Source: Brevibacterium sp. ZH18
GTDB taxonomy: Bacteria > Actinomycetota > Actinomycetes > Actinomycetales > Brevibacteriaceae
Assembly: GCF_022748595.1 (NCBI RefSeq)
Contig: NZ_JALDSX010000005.1
Coordinates: 62,001 to 126,000, forward strand
DNA length: 64,000 nt
Reading direction: 5' to 3'
Position numbers and translations under genes: made by a program. A model generated the notes under the pieces. It worked only from the letters and a program-made list of their open reading frames with translations, searched no databases and was not told where the DNA came from. Below are positions 7,789-16,705 of the stretch, piece after piece (the stretch's first letter is position 1; every line of letters starts with the position of its first letter).

Positions 7789-10700
7789 TGGGCTTTTCGA
7801 ATCCGCGCACACCCTGGTCCGAGCTGGCCCGACGCCTCGAAGGCAAAGAGACTGGCAAGGAGGCAGGCAAGGAGGCAGGCAAGGAGGCAGGCAAGGAGAC
7901 TGGAAAAGAGACAGACGGCAGGCAGGTCAGGGACAGACACGTCACCAGCAAACAAACCACCAGCAGACAAGCCACCAGCAAACAAGTTACCGACAGACAG
8001 ACGGTCGACAAGCATGCCGATGGCTCCGACGCGCCTGCCTTCTCCCGTCCCGATCGCCACCAGGTCTCGGTCGGCCCCGGTGGGTCCGATGGGCGCGACC
8101 GGTACTCGGGTCCTGGTCAGGGCCCAGTCCTGCGCACCTCGACCGTCGAGTGGGCCGAGCTGCATGTGCACTCCCAGTTCAGCTTCCTCGACGGCGCGTC
8201 CGACCCCGAGGAGCTTGTAGCAGCAGGGGCAGCCGCCGGGCTGACGTCCCTAGCGCTGACCGATCACAATGGTCTCTACGGTGCCGTCCGCTTCGCCCAT
8301 GCCGCCGCCGAGGTGGGTCTTCCCACAGTGTTCGGCTCCGAGCTGTCCGTGGGGCTGAGGGAGAAGATCCCCGGCCAGACCGATCCCGATGCCACCCACC
8401 TGCTCGTCCTGGCTCGTGGGGTCGAGGGGTACCACCGGCTGTCGACCGCCATCACCGAGGCGAACCTGGCCGGGGAGAAGAACCGGCCGGTGTTCGGCCT
8501 CGAAGAGCTGGCCGCGATGAGTGGGGACTGGACGATCCTCACCGGCTGCCGCAAGGGACCTCTGCGCCGAGCATTGAATGATCCCGACGGCGGACTTGGA
8601 GCCCTGCGCGACCTCGTCGCGCTCTTCGGCCCCGACCACCTCGCCGTCGAACTCAGCCGGGACGGAACCCCAGATGACGATGAACGTCTGCGCCACCTCG
8701 GCGAGTTGGCCCAGCGGACGAATCTGCCCATCGTGGCCAGCAACAGCGTGCACTTCGCCACCCGGGCACAGTGGAAGTCAGCGCAGGTGAGAGCCTCGGT
8801 ACGGTCCCGGCTGTCCTTGGACGAACTGGCCGGGTGGCTGCCGGCGACGGCGAATGCCCGGATCCACACGGGGGAGGAGATGGCCGCGCGCTTCCCTCGG
8901 CAGGCTTTGAAGAACGCTGTGGCCATCGGTGAGGAATGCTCTTTCGTCCTGGGCTCGGCCCGCCCGGACCTGCCGCGCGCCCCGATGCCCGATGCTCGTG
9001 GGGGCGAAGAGTATCTGCGGGAACTCATCGAGGACCGAGGCGCCAGACGCTACGGGGCCCGGACGGCGAATCCGAAGGCCTGGGCTCAGCTCGACCGGGA
9101 GATGGAACTCATCGCGCAGCTGGGGTTCTGCGGGTATTTCCTCATCGTCTACGACATCACCGAGTTCTGCCATCGGTCGAGCATCTTCTGCCAGGGCAGA
9201 GGCTCGGCGGCGAACTCAGCGGTCTGCTATGTCCTCGGCATCACCGCAGTCGACGCGGTCAAGCACGAGCTTCTCTTCGACCGGTTTCTGTCTCCGGATC
9301 GCAAGGGGTATCCGGATATCGACATCGACATCGAATCCGGCCGTCGGGAAGAGGTCATCCAGTACGTCTACGATCATTTCGGCCGTGAGCGCGCCGCCCA
9401 GGTCGCCAACGTCATCACCTATCGGGCGAAGTCGGCCATTCGAGATGCCGCCTTCAGCCTCGGCTACGAACCCGGTCAGCAGGACGCATTCTCGAAGTCC
9501 AGCAACCGCTGGTCGGCCCTGCCCGAGGCCGACGACTCCCCGGTCCCGGCCCCGGTGCTGAGGATCGCGGGCGACCTCCTCGGCTCGCCCCGCCACCTGG
9601 GCATCCACTCGGGCGGCATGATCCTCGCCGATCGACCCATCGGCGAGGTTGTCCCGATCGAGAAGGCCACGATGGGCCATCGCACCGTCGTCCAATGGGA
9701 CAAGGACGACTGTGCGGCCATGGATCTGGTGAAGTTCGACCTGCTGGGGCTGGGCATGCTCACAGCACTTCACGAGATGGTCGACCTGGTCCACCAGCAC
9801 ACGGGTGAGCTCATCGACCGGGCCGACATCGACGACGAGGACGAGGGTGTCTATGAGATGCTCCGGCGAGCCGACGCTGTGGGGGTCTTCCAAGTCGAAT
9901 CTCGGGCTCAGCTGGCGACTCTGCCCCGCCTGCGCCCGGAGACGTTCTACGACCTCGCCGTCCAGGTCGCGCTCATCCGCCCCGGGCCCATCCAAGGTGG
10001 GTCCGTTCACCCCTACATTCGTCGCCGGCAGGGCCTCGACGAGGTCGAATACCTCCACCCGCTGCTGCAGAAGTCCTTGGCCAAGACCTACGGGGTGCCG
10101 CTGTTCCAGGAGCAGCTCATGCAGATGGCCATCGACGTCGGCGGCTTCACCGGGGCCGATGCCGACCAGCTGCGGCAGGCGATGGGCTCGCGCCGGTCCG
10201 AGAAGCGGATGACCGAACTCGCGGCGAAGTTCCAGACCGGGGCCGCGGCCAAGGGCGTCGAGGCCGAGACCGCCGAGGCGATCTTCTCCACCATCGCGGC
10301 GTTCGCGAACTACGGATTCCCCGAATCCCATGCGATCAGCTTCGCGAACCTCGTCTATCAGTCGGCCTGGTTCAAATACCACCACCATGCGGCGTTCACC
10401 ACGGGGCTGCTGCGCAGTCAGCCGATGGGGTTCTACTCTCCGCAGTCGCTCGTCGCCGACGCTCGCCGTCACGGTGTGCCGATCCTGCCCGTGGACATCC
10501 GCCACTCGATGGCGGGCAGCGATCTGGAACGCACGGCAGCCTCGGGGGAGTTCGGGATCCGTTTGGGACTCGACTCGGTCGCCCATGTCGGCACCATCGC
10601 CGAGGTGATCGTGACCGAACGCGCGAACGCGCCGTTCACCTCGGTGGCGGACCTGGCCGAACGGACAGGAATCGGCAAGCAGGCACTCGAAGGACTCGCG

Positions 10701-11246
10701 ACCGCCGGTGCGCTGCGCGGCTTCGACCTCGACCGCAGACAGGCGCTGTGGTTGGCAGGCGGGGTCGCCGGTGCTCATCCGGGTGTGCTGCCGGGCACCG
10801 CGACCCTGTCCTCGGCGCCGACCCTACCGACCATGGACGCCTTCGACACGACTCTGGCCGAGCTGTTCTCGACCGGAATCACCGTCGACGGATACCCGAC
10901 AGAGATCCTGCGGCAGTCCCTGACCGAGCGCGGATACGCTTCGACGGCAGACGCGGCGGCGGCCCCGGACGGGACCCGGATGACGGTGGCCGCCATCGTC
11001 ACACACCGGCAGCGCCCGGCGACCGCCTCGGGGATCACATTCATCAACCTCGAGGACGAATTCGGGATGCTCAACGTCGTCGCCACGGCCGGGCTGATGA
11101 AGAGGTACCGCTCGGTCGCCACCTCCCGCAATGCTCTGGTGGTCACCGGGCTGATCCAGCGCGGGGGAGAGGTCGTGAGCCTCTACGCGCACAAGCTCAT
11201 CCCACTCGAGGTGCAGCTGCCGACGAAGGCCCGCAACTTCCGCTGA
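7788..11246 (+). CDS. dnaE2: Error-prone DNA polymerase III alpha subunit DnaE2
   Basis: This 1152-residue C-family polymerase performs SOS-induced translesion synthesis. The start MGFSNPRTPWSELARRL matches the DnaE2 N-terminus and its ATG overlaps the imuB stop. The PHP domain begins near residue 125 (HVHSQFSFLDGAS). The palm carries the catalytic PDIDIDIE near residue 508, preceded by GRGSAANS. A C-terminal OB-fold (TFINLEDEFGMLNVV) is present. Between residues about 18 and 120 lies a low-complexity insert made of GKEAGKET and TSKQ/TSRQ repeats, not expected in the family core. The gene is last in the SOS operon and ends about 75 nt before a hairpin. Confidence 0.93.
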   Translation: MGFSNPRTPWSELARRLEGKETGKEAGKEAGKEAGKETGKETDGRQVRDRHVTSKQTTSRQATSKQVTDRQTVDKHADGSDAPAFSRPDRHQVSVGPGGSDGRDRYSGPGQGPVLRTSTVEWAELHVHSQFSFLDGASDPEELVAAGAAAGLTSLALTDHNGLYGAVRFAHAAAEVGLPTVFGSELSVGLREKIPGQTDPDATHLLVLARGVEGYHRLSTAITEANLAGEKNRPVFGLEELAAMSGDWTILTGCRKGPLRRALNDPDGGLGALRDLVALFGPDHLAVELSRDGTPDDDERLRHLGELAQRTNLPIVASNSVHFATRAQWKSAQVRASVRSRLSLDELAGWLPATANARIHTGEEMAARFPRQALKNAVAIGEECSFVLGSARPDLPRAPMPDARGGEEYLRELIEDRGARRYGARTANPKAWAQLDREMELIAQLGFCGYFLIVYDITEFCHRSSIFCQGRGSAANSAVCYVLGITAVDAVKHELLFDRFLSPDRKGYPDIDIDIESGRREEVIQYVYDHFGRERAAQVANVITYRAKSAIRDAAFSLGYEPGQQDAFSKSSNRWSALPEADDSPVPAPVLRIAGDLLGSPRHLGIHSGGMILADRPIGEVVPIEKATMGHRTVVQWDKDDCAAMDLVKFDLLGLGMLTALHEMVDLVHQHTGELIDRADIDDEDEGVYEMLRRADAVGVFQVESRAQLATLPRLRPETFYDLAVQVALIRPGPIQGGSVHPYIRRRQGLDEVEYLHPLLQKSLAKTYGVPLFQEQLMQMAIDVGGFTGADADQLRQAMGSRRSEKRMTELAAKFQTGAAAKGVEAETAEAIFSTIAAFANYGFPESHAISFANLVYQSAWFKYHHHAAFTTGLLRSQPMGFYSPQSLVADARRHGVPILPVDIRHSMAGSDLERTAASGEFGIRLGLDSVAHVGTIAEVIVTERANAPFTSVADLAERTGIGKQALEGLATAGALRGFDLDRRQALWLAGGVAGAHPGVLPGTATLSSAPTLPTMDAFDTTLAELFSTGITVDGYPTEILRQSLTERGYASTADAAAAPDGTRMTVAAIVTHRQRPATASGITFINLEDEFGMLNVVATAGLMKRYRSVATSRNALVVTGLIQRGGEVVSLYAHKLIPLEVQLPTKARNFR
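7841..8005 (+). repeat. Low-complexity repeats in the dnaE2 N-terminal linker
   Basis: A roughly 12-bp unit (GGCAAGGAGGCA) repeats about five times, encoding GKEA/GKET. It is followed by a looser purine-rich run encoding TSKQ, TSRQ and TDRQ. The period is in frame, so copy-number changes would alter linker length without breaking the gene. Confidence 0.75.
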
Positions 11247-11319
11247 GCCCGAACCTGCCCGAGTCACCGCCCGCTGATGATGTGTGACGGAACATGACGT
11301 CACATGACATGAAGATGAC

Positions 11320-11339
11320 GAGTTCGCCTCAGCGAACTC
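11320..11339 (+). terminator. Hairpin between dnaE2 and metY
   Basis: A perfect 8-bp stem (GAGTTCGC with GCGAACTC) closes a CTCA loop. No T-run follows, so termination is possible but not certain. It could instead belong to the metY leader. Confidence 0.45.
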
Positions 11340-11429
11340 GGAGAGTCGATGAGAGTAGAGCCATCACCACCACTCGACCCACTCGCACGAACGATTGCGG
11401 GCGGACCCGTCACACCCGAAGGAGACATC

Positions 11430-12752
11430 ATGGCTCAGTCATTCGAAACCCGCCAGATCCACGCCGGTCAGACGCCTGATCCGGTCACCGGAGCACGCGC
11501 GCTGCCCATCCACCAGACGACCTCGTTCGTCTTCGACAGCAATGAGACGGCCGCGAACCGCTTCGCGCTGACCGAGCTCGGCCCGATCTACACGCGTATC
11601 ACGAACCCGACCACCGAGGTCGTGGAGAACCGAATCGCCGACCTCGAAGGCGGTGTCCACGCCGTTCTCACAGCATCCGGTCAGTCGGCAGCGCTCCTGG
11701 CGATTACGAACATCGCCGAAGCCGGTGACCACATCGTCGCCAGCTCCAGCCTCTACGGCGGAACCTACAACCTCCTTCACGTGACCCTGCGCAAGCTGGG
11801 CATCGACACCACGTTCGTTGACGTCGATGACCTCGACGCATGGAAGTCGGCAGTGCAGGACAACACGAAGCTCTTCTTCGCCGAGGTTGTCTCGAACCCC
11901 CGCTCCGACGTCCTCGACATCACAGCAGTGGCCGACATCGCCCACGCAGCCGGTGTGCCGCTCTTCGCCGACAACACCCTGGCCAGCCCGTACCTGGTCC
12001 GTCCGATCGAGCACGGCGCCGACGTCGTCCTCCACTCGGCCACGAAGTACCTCGGCGGGCACGGCAACTCGATCGCCGGCGTCGTCGTCGACAGCGGAAA
12101 CTTCGACTACGGGACGAACCCGGAGAAGTTCCCCAGCTTCAACAACCCCGACGAGTCCTACAACGGCCTCGTCTACGCCCGCGACCTCGGCGCCGACTCC
12201 GCATTCGGTGCCAACGTCTCCTTCGGCCTCAAGGCTCGCGTCCAGGGTCTGCGCGACCTCGGCCCGGCAGCCAGCCCCTTCAACGCCTTCCTCATCGCGC
12301 AGGGAATCGAAACCCTGAGCCTGCGCATCGAGCGTCACGTCGAGAATGCGAAGAAGGTTGCCTCCTACCTCGAAGGCCATGAGCAGGTCACTCGCGTCGC
12401 CTATGCCGGTCTCGAGTCCAGCCCTTGGAATGAGAATGCGAAGAAGTACCTGCCCAACGGCGTCGGTTCGGTCCTCGCCTTCGACATCGCCGGTGGCTTC
12501 GATGCCGCTGTGGCATTCGTCGACGCTCTCGATCTGCACTCGCACGTGGCCAACATCGGTGACGTCCGCTCGTTGGTCATCCACCCGGCGTCCACGACTC
12601 ACGCACAGCTGGACGAAGAGGCTCAGGTCGCCGCTGGCGTGAACCCTGCCCTGGTGCGTCTGTCGGTGGGGCTCGAAGGCATCGACGACATCATCGCCGA
12701 CCTCGACAAGGGCTTCGCCGCTGCTGCAGCGAATGCGTCGGCCGCAGCCTGA
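11430..12752 (+). CDS. metY: O-acetylhomoserine sulfhydrylase MetY
   Basis: This 440-residue PLP enzyme of the Cys/Met-metabolism family condenses O-acetylhomoserine with sulfide to homocysteine in direct-sulfhydrylation methionine synthesis. The PLP lysine is K206 in SATKYLGGHG, and the N-terminal ETRQIHAGQ and YTRITNPTTE blocks fit the family. The ATG at 11430 follows GAAGGAG. The next gene, metX, begins 1 nt after its stop, so the two consecutive pathway enzymes are made from one mRNA. No SAM riboswitch was recognised in the leader. Confidence 0.93.
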   Translation: MAQSFETRQIHAGQTPDPVTGARALPIHQTTSFVFDSNETAANRFALTELGPIYTRITNPTTEVVENRIADLEGGVHAVLTASGQSAALLAITNIAEAGDHIVASSSLYGGTYNLLHVTLRKLGIDTTFVDVDDLDAWKSAVQDNTKLFFAEVVSNPRSDVLDITAVADIAHAAGVPLFADNTLASPYLVRPIEHGADVVLHSATKYLGGHGNSIAGVVVDSGNFDYGTNPEKFPSFNNPDESYNGLVYARDLGADSAFGANVSFGLKARVQGLRDLGPAASPFNAFLIAQGIETLSLRIERHVENAKKVASYLEGHEQVTRVAYAGLESSPWNENAKKYLPNGVGSVLAFDIAGGFDAAVAFVDALDLHSHVANIGDVRSLVIHPASTTHAQLDEEAQVAAGVNPALVRLSVGLEGIDDIIADLDKGFAAAAANASAAA

Positions 12753-12753
12753 C

Positions 12754-13788
12754 ATGACCACCCAGAGCACCTCCGTCGAGCGCATTCTGGGCTTCGTCAC
12801 AGACTCCGGACACACGTTCGGGACTGTCGAGGTCGCCTACGAAACCTTCGGCACACTCAACGCGGACCGCAGCAATGCGATCCTCATCGAGCACGCCCTG
12901 ACCGGCGATACCCGGGCCACCGACTGGTGGGCGGGAATCGTCGGTCCGGGCGAGGCGATCGACACGAATGAGTATTTCGTGGTGTGTGCGAATTCGCTCG
13001 GCGGGTGCTCGGGGACCACCGGTCCGCAGTCGATCTATGACGACGGGCTGGCCTACGGCTCAAGGTTCCCCGCGGTCACGATCCGCGACATGGCTCGACT
13101 CGAACACAATCTGACCCAGATCCTCGGCATCGACTCCTGGCACGCCGTCATCGGCGGGTCGATGGGTGGGGCCAGGGCTCTCGAATTCGCTCTGCTCGAC
13201 AAGCGCAAGGTGAAGAAGTGCGCCGTCATCGCGGCGCCGGCATTCTGCGAGGCCGACCAGATCGCCTGGGCGATGATGCAGGAACGTGCGATCGAACTCG
13301 ACGCGGACTACTACTCCGGCGACTACACGGCCGTGGGTCGGTTTCCCGGACAGGGTCTCGGCCTGGCGCGTCAGATCGCCCACCTGACCTACCGCAATGA
13401 TGCGGAGCTCAACCAGCGCTTCTCCCGCAGACGCAGGTCGCCCGACTACTACGAGGTCAGCTCGTATCTCGACTACCAGGCCAAGAAGCTGACAGCTCGC
13501 TTCGATCCGCACAGCTACGTCGTCCTCACCCGAGCTCTGCGCGACCACGATGTGCGCACCGGCCGCTCGTCTGACCTGCCCACCGCGCTGGCCGATGCCT
13601 GCACCGACAACCTCGTCATCTCTGTGTCCTCGGACCGGCTGTTCCCGCCTGCCCAGGTCGAGCTGCTAGCACAGAACCTCCCTGGTGCTGTCTCATATCA
13701 CGTCATCGAATCCGATGTCGGACACGACGGCTTCCTGACCGAGACCGCTGCAGTCTCGGCTGCGCTCACGGACTTCCTGCGCGCCTGA
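12754..13788 (+). CDS. metX: Homoserine O-acetyltransferase MetX
   Basis: This 344-residue alpha/beta-hydrolase fold enzyme acetylates homoserine with acetyl-CoA, making the MetY substrate. The nucleophile elbow GGSMGGARALEF (Ser near residue 136), the Asp in VSSDRLFPP and the His in DVGHDGFL form the expected triad. The GCSGTTGPQS oxyanion region is also present. The ATG at 12754 follows metY directly. The acyl preference (acetyl versus succinyl) follows from context with MetY rather than from a residue read here. Confidence 0.92.
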   Translation: MTTQSTSVERILGFVTDSGHTFGTVEVAYETFGTLNADRSNAILIEHALTGDTRATDWWAGIVGPGEAIDTNEYFVVCANSLGGCSGTTGPQSIYDDGLAYGSRFPAVTIRDMARLEHNLTQILGIDSWHAVIGGSMGGARALEFALLDKRKVKKCAVIAAPAFCEADQIAWAMMQERAIELDADYYSGDYTAVGRFPGQGLGLARQIAHLTYRNDAELNQRFSRRRRSPDYYEVSSYLDYQAKKLTARFDPHSYVVLTRALRDHDVRTGRSSDLPTALADACTDNLVISVSSDRLFPPAQVELLAQNLPGAVSYHVIESDVGHDGFLTETAAVSAALTDFLRA

Positions 13789-13863
13789 ACCGAACTGTCG
13801 AACAAGGCCTGGGCACCTCTCGACCACCTCATCACTGAAACCCAACTCCGCATCATCAGCAAA

Positions 13864-13903
13864 GCCGAGGGCCGCACAGCACTGAAGCTGTACGGCCCTC
13901 GGC
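13864..13903. terminator. Bidirectional terminator between metX and the acyl-CoA dehydrogenase gene
   Basis: An 11-bp stem (GCCGAGGGCCG with CGGCCCTCGGC) encloses a second ACAGC/GCTGT stem. It is flanked by AAA on the left and CTTTGT on the right, so it can act on both converging transcripts. Confidence 0.88.
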
Positions 13904-13939
13904 CTTTGTGTGTCGGGGTTCAAGGTCTGAGCGGTCCGC

Positions 13940-16006
13940 TTACCTTTGTGCCTTCGCCTTCGCCGACTTCCCTGACTTGGCGGCTGCATCCGCCTTCGCT
14001 GCCTTCCGCAGCTGCTTCTCATCGACCGGGTAGTCCTGCTGGGCGCGGGCATGCCGGTAGTAATCGGCAGCTTCCTTCTGACGCTTCGCCTCGACGCCCG
14101 TGGCGATCGTGGCGCGTCGATGCTCGTCGCCGTACCCGAAGGCGTCGACCAGGTCGAGCGCATTGTCGGCGAGTTTGTCGCAGAGACGATTGAGCGTCTC
14201 GTTGAGCTGACGGGCCCGCATCATCGGCAGGCGACCGTACATGAGGTGCCAGCCGACGTGCTTCTCGATGAGGCTGAGTCCGTAGGTGTCGCGCAGGCGG
14301 CGGAAGACCTTGGCCTGATCAGGTTCGGTCTGCTCCTTCATCACCTCGTCGAGGGCTTTCCACTTCTCCAACTCGACATAGGCGCGGGCCATTTCGATGA
14401 ACTCGTGCTGGTGGAAGTTGAACAGTTCCGCGGCCTTGTCTGCAGGCATCTTCGCGGCCGGGCGAAGATTCTGGGCGAGCCCGGAGACCATGACCTCGAC
14501 CCTGGTCTCGAGCAGAGAGCGCTGAAGTTTGCCGGAGCGGATCCGCCGGTCGCTGAGATTGAGCGTGAACAGATCGGAGATCGACTGGCCCGCATTCACC
14601 AGCCCTGTCCGGTAGATCGTACGTTCGGCCGCCTGCGTGCCGATGTAGCGAGCGGCTCCTCTCACGTCGATGTTCGCGAACTCCTTCGCATAGTCGCCGA
14701 GGATGCGCTTGCCCACCAGCTGCAGCAGCACAGTGTTGTCACCTTCGAAGGTTGCGTAGACGTCGAGGTCGGCGCGCAGGCCGACGAGACGGTTCTCGGC
14801 CATGAAGCCGGCACCGCCGCAAGCTTCCCGGCACTCCTGGATGACGTCGAGGGCCATCCACGTCGAATCCGCTTTGAACCCTGCGGCCCGGGTCTCGAGC
14901 AGAGCACGATTCTCCTCGCTGTCATCGGCGCCGGAGAAGACCTCTTCGAAGGAGATCAGCAGCTTCTCGTGCGCCAGCGCCGAGGCATACACCGAAGCGA
15001 CGGCCGGCATGAGCCTGCGCTGATGCTGCTGGTAGTCGAGCAGAGTGACCTCGTTGATGTCATCGGCACTGTTGAATTGCTTGCGCTCGAGTCCGTAGCG
15101 CACTGCGATGTCGAGGGCCAGCTTCGACGCGACCACCGAAGCGCCATCGAGGGACACACGTCCCTGGACCAGGGTGCCGAGCATCGTGAAGAAGCGGCGC
15201 CCGGGGGATTCGATGGGCGAGGAGTACGTGCCGTCGGCAGTGACCGATCCGTACCGGTCGAGGAGGTTGAACCGCGGGATCCTGACACCATCGAAGGTGA
15301 TCCGGCCGTTGTCGACGCCCTTGAGTCCGCCCTTGAACATATCGTCCTCAATGCCGATGCCCGGCATCGGCTCACCCGCGTCGTCGCGGATGGGGACGAA
15401 GAACGCATGCACGCCGTGGTTGACACCGGCGGTGATGAGCTGAGCGAAGACGACTGCGGCACGTGCGTCCCGGGCTGCGTTGCCGATGTATTCCTTCGTT
15501 GCTGCCCGGAACGGGGTGTCGATGACGAATTCCTCGGACTCAGCCGAGTAGGTGGCAGTCGTTCCGACCGCTGCAACGTCCGATCCATGACCGATCTCCG
15601 TCATGGCGAAGGAGCCCAGCAGCTCGCCCTTCTGCGCGGCCAGCAGCCAGGCCTCATGCTGGGCGGGGTTGCCCAGGTGCAGGATGGCTCCGCCGAAGAG
15701 GCCGAACTGGACGCCTGCCTTGATCTGGAGACTCGGCGATGCGGTGACGGTCTCCTCGAAGCTTGCGATGTTGACGGCGTGCTCGTTACGACCGCCCATC
15801 GACTTCGGTAGGCCTGTCAGCGGCAGTTCGGTCTCGGCCATGAGCTGGACGCCGCTGAGTGTGCGCTCCCGTGCGGCCTCGAGATCATCGGTCGGATCCT
15901 CGTGCGTGACCTCATTCTGCGCCAGCGAGCGGCCCGTGCGTCGGGCCTCGGCCCAGCGGCCGTCGAGGATCGCGTTGAGCGCCTGTGGATCGAGGGACAG
16001 CTTCAT
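13940..16006 (-). CDS. Acyl-CoA dehydrogenase, long FadE5-like form
   Basis: This 688-residue flavoprotein should oxidise acyl-CoA to trans-2-enoyl-CoA. The mid-domain AMTEIGHGSDVAAVGTTATY matches the FAD-binding region and GGAGFMAENR lies in the C-terminal helical domain. Its size and its neighbours (divergent thiolase, FabG, MaoC) match the mycobacterial FadE5-FadA2-FabG4-HtdX locus. The C-terminus ends in a Lys/Ala-rich tail. AGGAG sits before the ATG at 16006. The start overlaps the stop of the upstream TetR gene by 4 bp, so regulator and enzyme share a transcript. An in-frame extension to 16048 was rejected because it lacks a binding site. Confidence 0.9.
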   Translation of the reverse strand: MKLSLDPQALNAILDGRWAEARRTGRSLAQNEVTHEDPTDDLEAARERTLSGVQLMAETELPLTGLPKSMGGRNEHAVNIASFEETVTASPSLQIKAGVQFGLFGGAILHLGNPAQHEAWLLAAQKGELLGSFAMTEIGHGSDVAAVGTTATYSAESEEFVIDTPFRAATKEYIGNAARDARAAVVFAQLITAGVNHGVHAFFVPIRDDAGEPMPGIGIEDDMFKGGLKGVDNGRITFDGVRIPRFNLLDRYGSVTADGTYSSPIESPGRRFFTMLGTLVQGRVSLDGASVVASKLALDIAVRYGLERKQFNSADDINEVTLLDYQQHQRRLMPAVASVYASALAHEKLLISFEEVFSGADDSEENRALLETRAAGFKADSTWMALDVIQECREACGGAGFMAENRLVGLRADLDVYATFEGDNTVLLQLVGKRILGDYAKEFANIDVRGAARYIGTQAAERTIYRTGLVNAGQSISDLFTLNLSDRRIRSGKLQRSLLETRVEVMVSGLAQNLRPAAKMPADKAAELFNFHQHEFIEMARAYVELEKWKALDEVMKEQTEPDQAKVFRRLRDTYGLSLIEKHVGWHLMYGRLPMMRARQLNETLNRLCDKLADNALDLVDAFGYGDEHRRATIATGVEAKRQKEAADYYRHARAQQDYPVDEKQLRKAAKADAAAKSGKSAKAKAQR

Positions 16007-16647
16007 TCGTCTACTCCTAGTTTGTCGGGCAGCGAGGCCCAGAGCCATTGACTGATTGCGGTGGCGAATTCATCGGGCTGACCGGGATCGGTCAGCCAGT
16101 TCTCGGTGGCGGCACGGACGAATCCGATCGCGCCTGCAGCCCACAGCTGACCGCGCGAGCCCTCGAGCCCGAGTCGGTCGGCGAGGAGACTGGCGATGTC
16201 GTTGAAGAATCCGCCGGTCTCCGTGGGGGCGAATCGGTTGACCGCGGTGTCGCAGAACCGATAGATGCTCGGGGAGTCTGCGGCGAGCCTGACGAAGGCA
16301 CGGATCATCTCCGTGAGCGACTCCCGCGCCGAGGCGGCCGTTTCCTCATCGTCGACCGCCGGGTCGTCGTTGGCTGCAGAAAAGTCGTGGACCGGGGCGG
16401 CGTCGTCGAGCGACTTCGTGATGACGTCCATCGCCCATTCGCCCATGGCCGCCTGCAGGCCCGCGCGATCGGTGAAATACCGATAGAGCACGGACTTCGT
16501 CGTTCCCGAGTGCTCGGAGATCTGATCCATCGAGAGGTCGTCGCCGTGTTCGTCGACGACATGGCGGACGGCACGCAGCAATTCGCGACGCCTGTGGTCG
16601 CGATGTTCCTGCCATCTGGTGGAACGGCCGTCTGTGAGCGATTTCAT
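16003..16647 (-). CDS. TetR-family transcriptional regulator
   Basis: This 214-residue protein has an N-terminal TetR helix-turn-helix (about 20-65), recognisable in SMDQISEHSGTTKSVLYRYF, followed by a helical ligand domain. It is divergent from the thiolase operon and upstream of the acyl-CoA dehydrogenase, so it probably represses both and responds to an acyl-CoA; this is inference from position. Its own -10, TACCGT (16660-16655), lies 7 nt before the ATG with no ribosome binding site, implying a leaderless mRNA. Confidence 0.87.
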   Translation of the reverse strand: MKSLTDGRSTRWQEHRDHRRRELLRAVRHVVDEHGDDLSMDQISEHSGTTKSVLYRYFTDRAGLQAAMGEWAMDVITKSLDDAAPVHDFSAANDDPAVDDEETAASARESLTEMIRAFVRLAADSPSIYRFCDTAVNRFAPTETGGFFNDIASLLADRLGLEGSRGQLWAAGAIGFVRAATENWLTDPGQPDEFATAISQWLWASLPDKLGVDE

Positions 16648-16666
16648 GCAACAGACGGTATCAGGT

Positions 16667-16681
16667 ACTGTCGGTAACAGT
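16667..16681. promoter_or_regulatory. Candidate TetR operator between the divergent lipid operons
   Basis: ACTGT-CGGTA-ACAGT is an inverted repeat centred between the TetR gene and the thiolase gene. It overlaps the expected -35 area of the TetR promoter and lies just upstream of the thiolase gene, the right place for autoregulation and repression of the thiolase operon. Confidence 0.6.
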
Positions 16682-16705
16682 TAAATCCATATACCGGAGG
16701 TGCAA

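Noticed and set aside
6121..7812. A 563-codon minus-strand frame opposite imuB
   Set aside because: It is a high-GC antisense shadow. imuB has clear Y-family features and operon overlaps on the plus strand.
9216..10778. A 520-codon minus-strand frame opposite dnaE2
   Set aside because: It is antisense to conserved polymerase motifs and has no own signals.
11247..11429. A SAM riboswitch upstream of metY
   Set aside because: No known SAM-class core could be matched; only a simple hairpin at 11320-11339 was found.
14051..15811. A 586-codon plus-strand frame opposite the acyl-CoA dehydrogenase gene
   Set aside because: It is an antisense shadow. The minus strand encodes recognisable FAD-binding motifs and has a good ribosome binding site.
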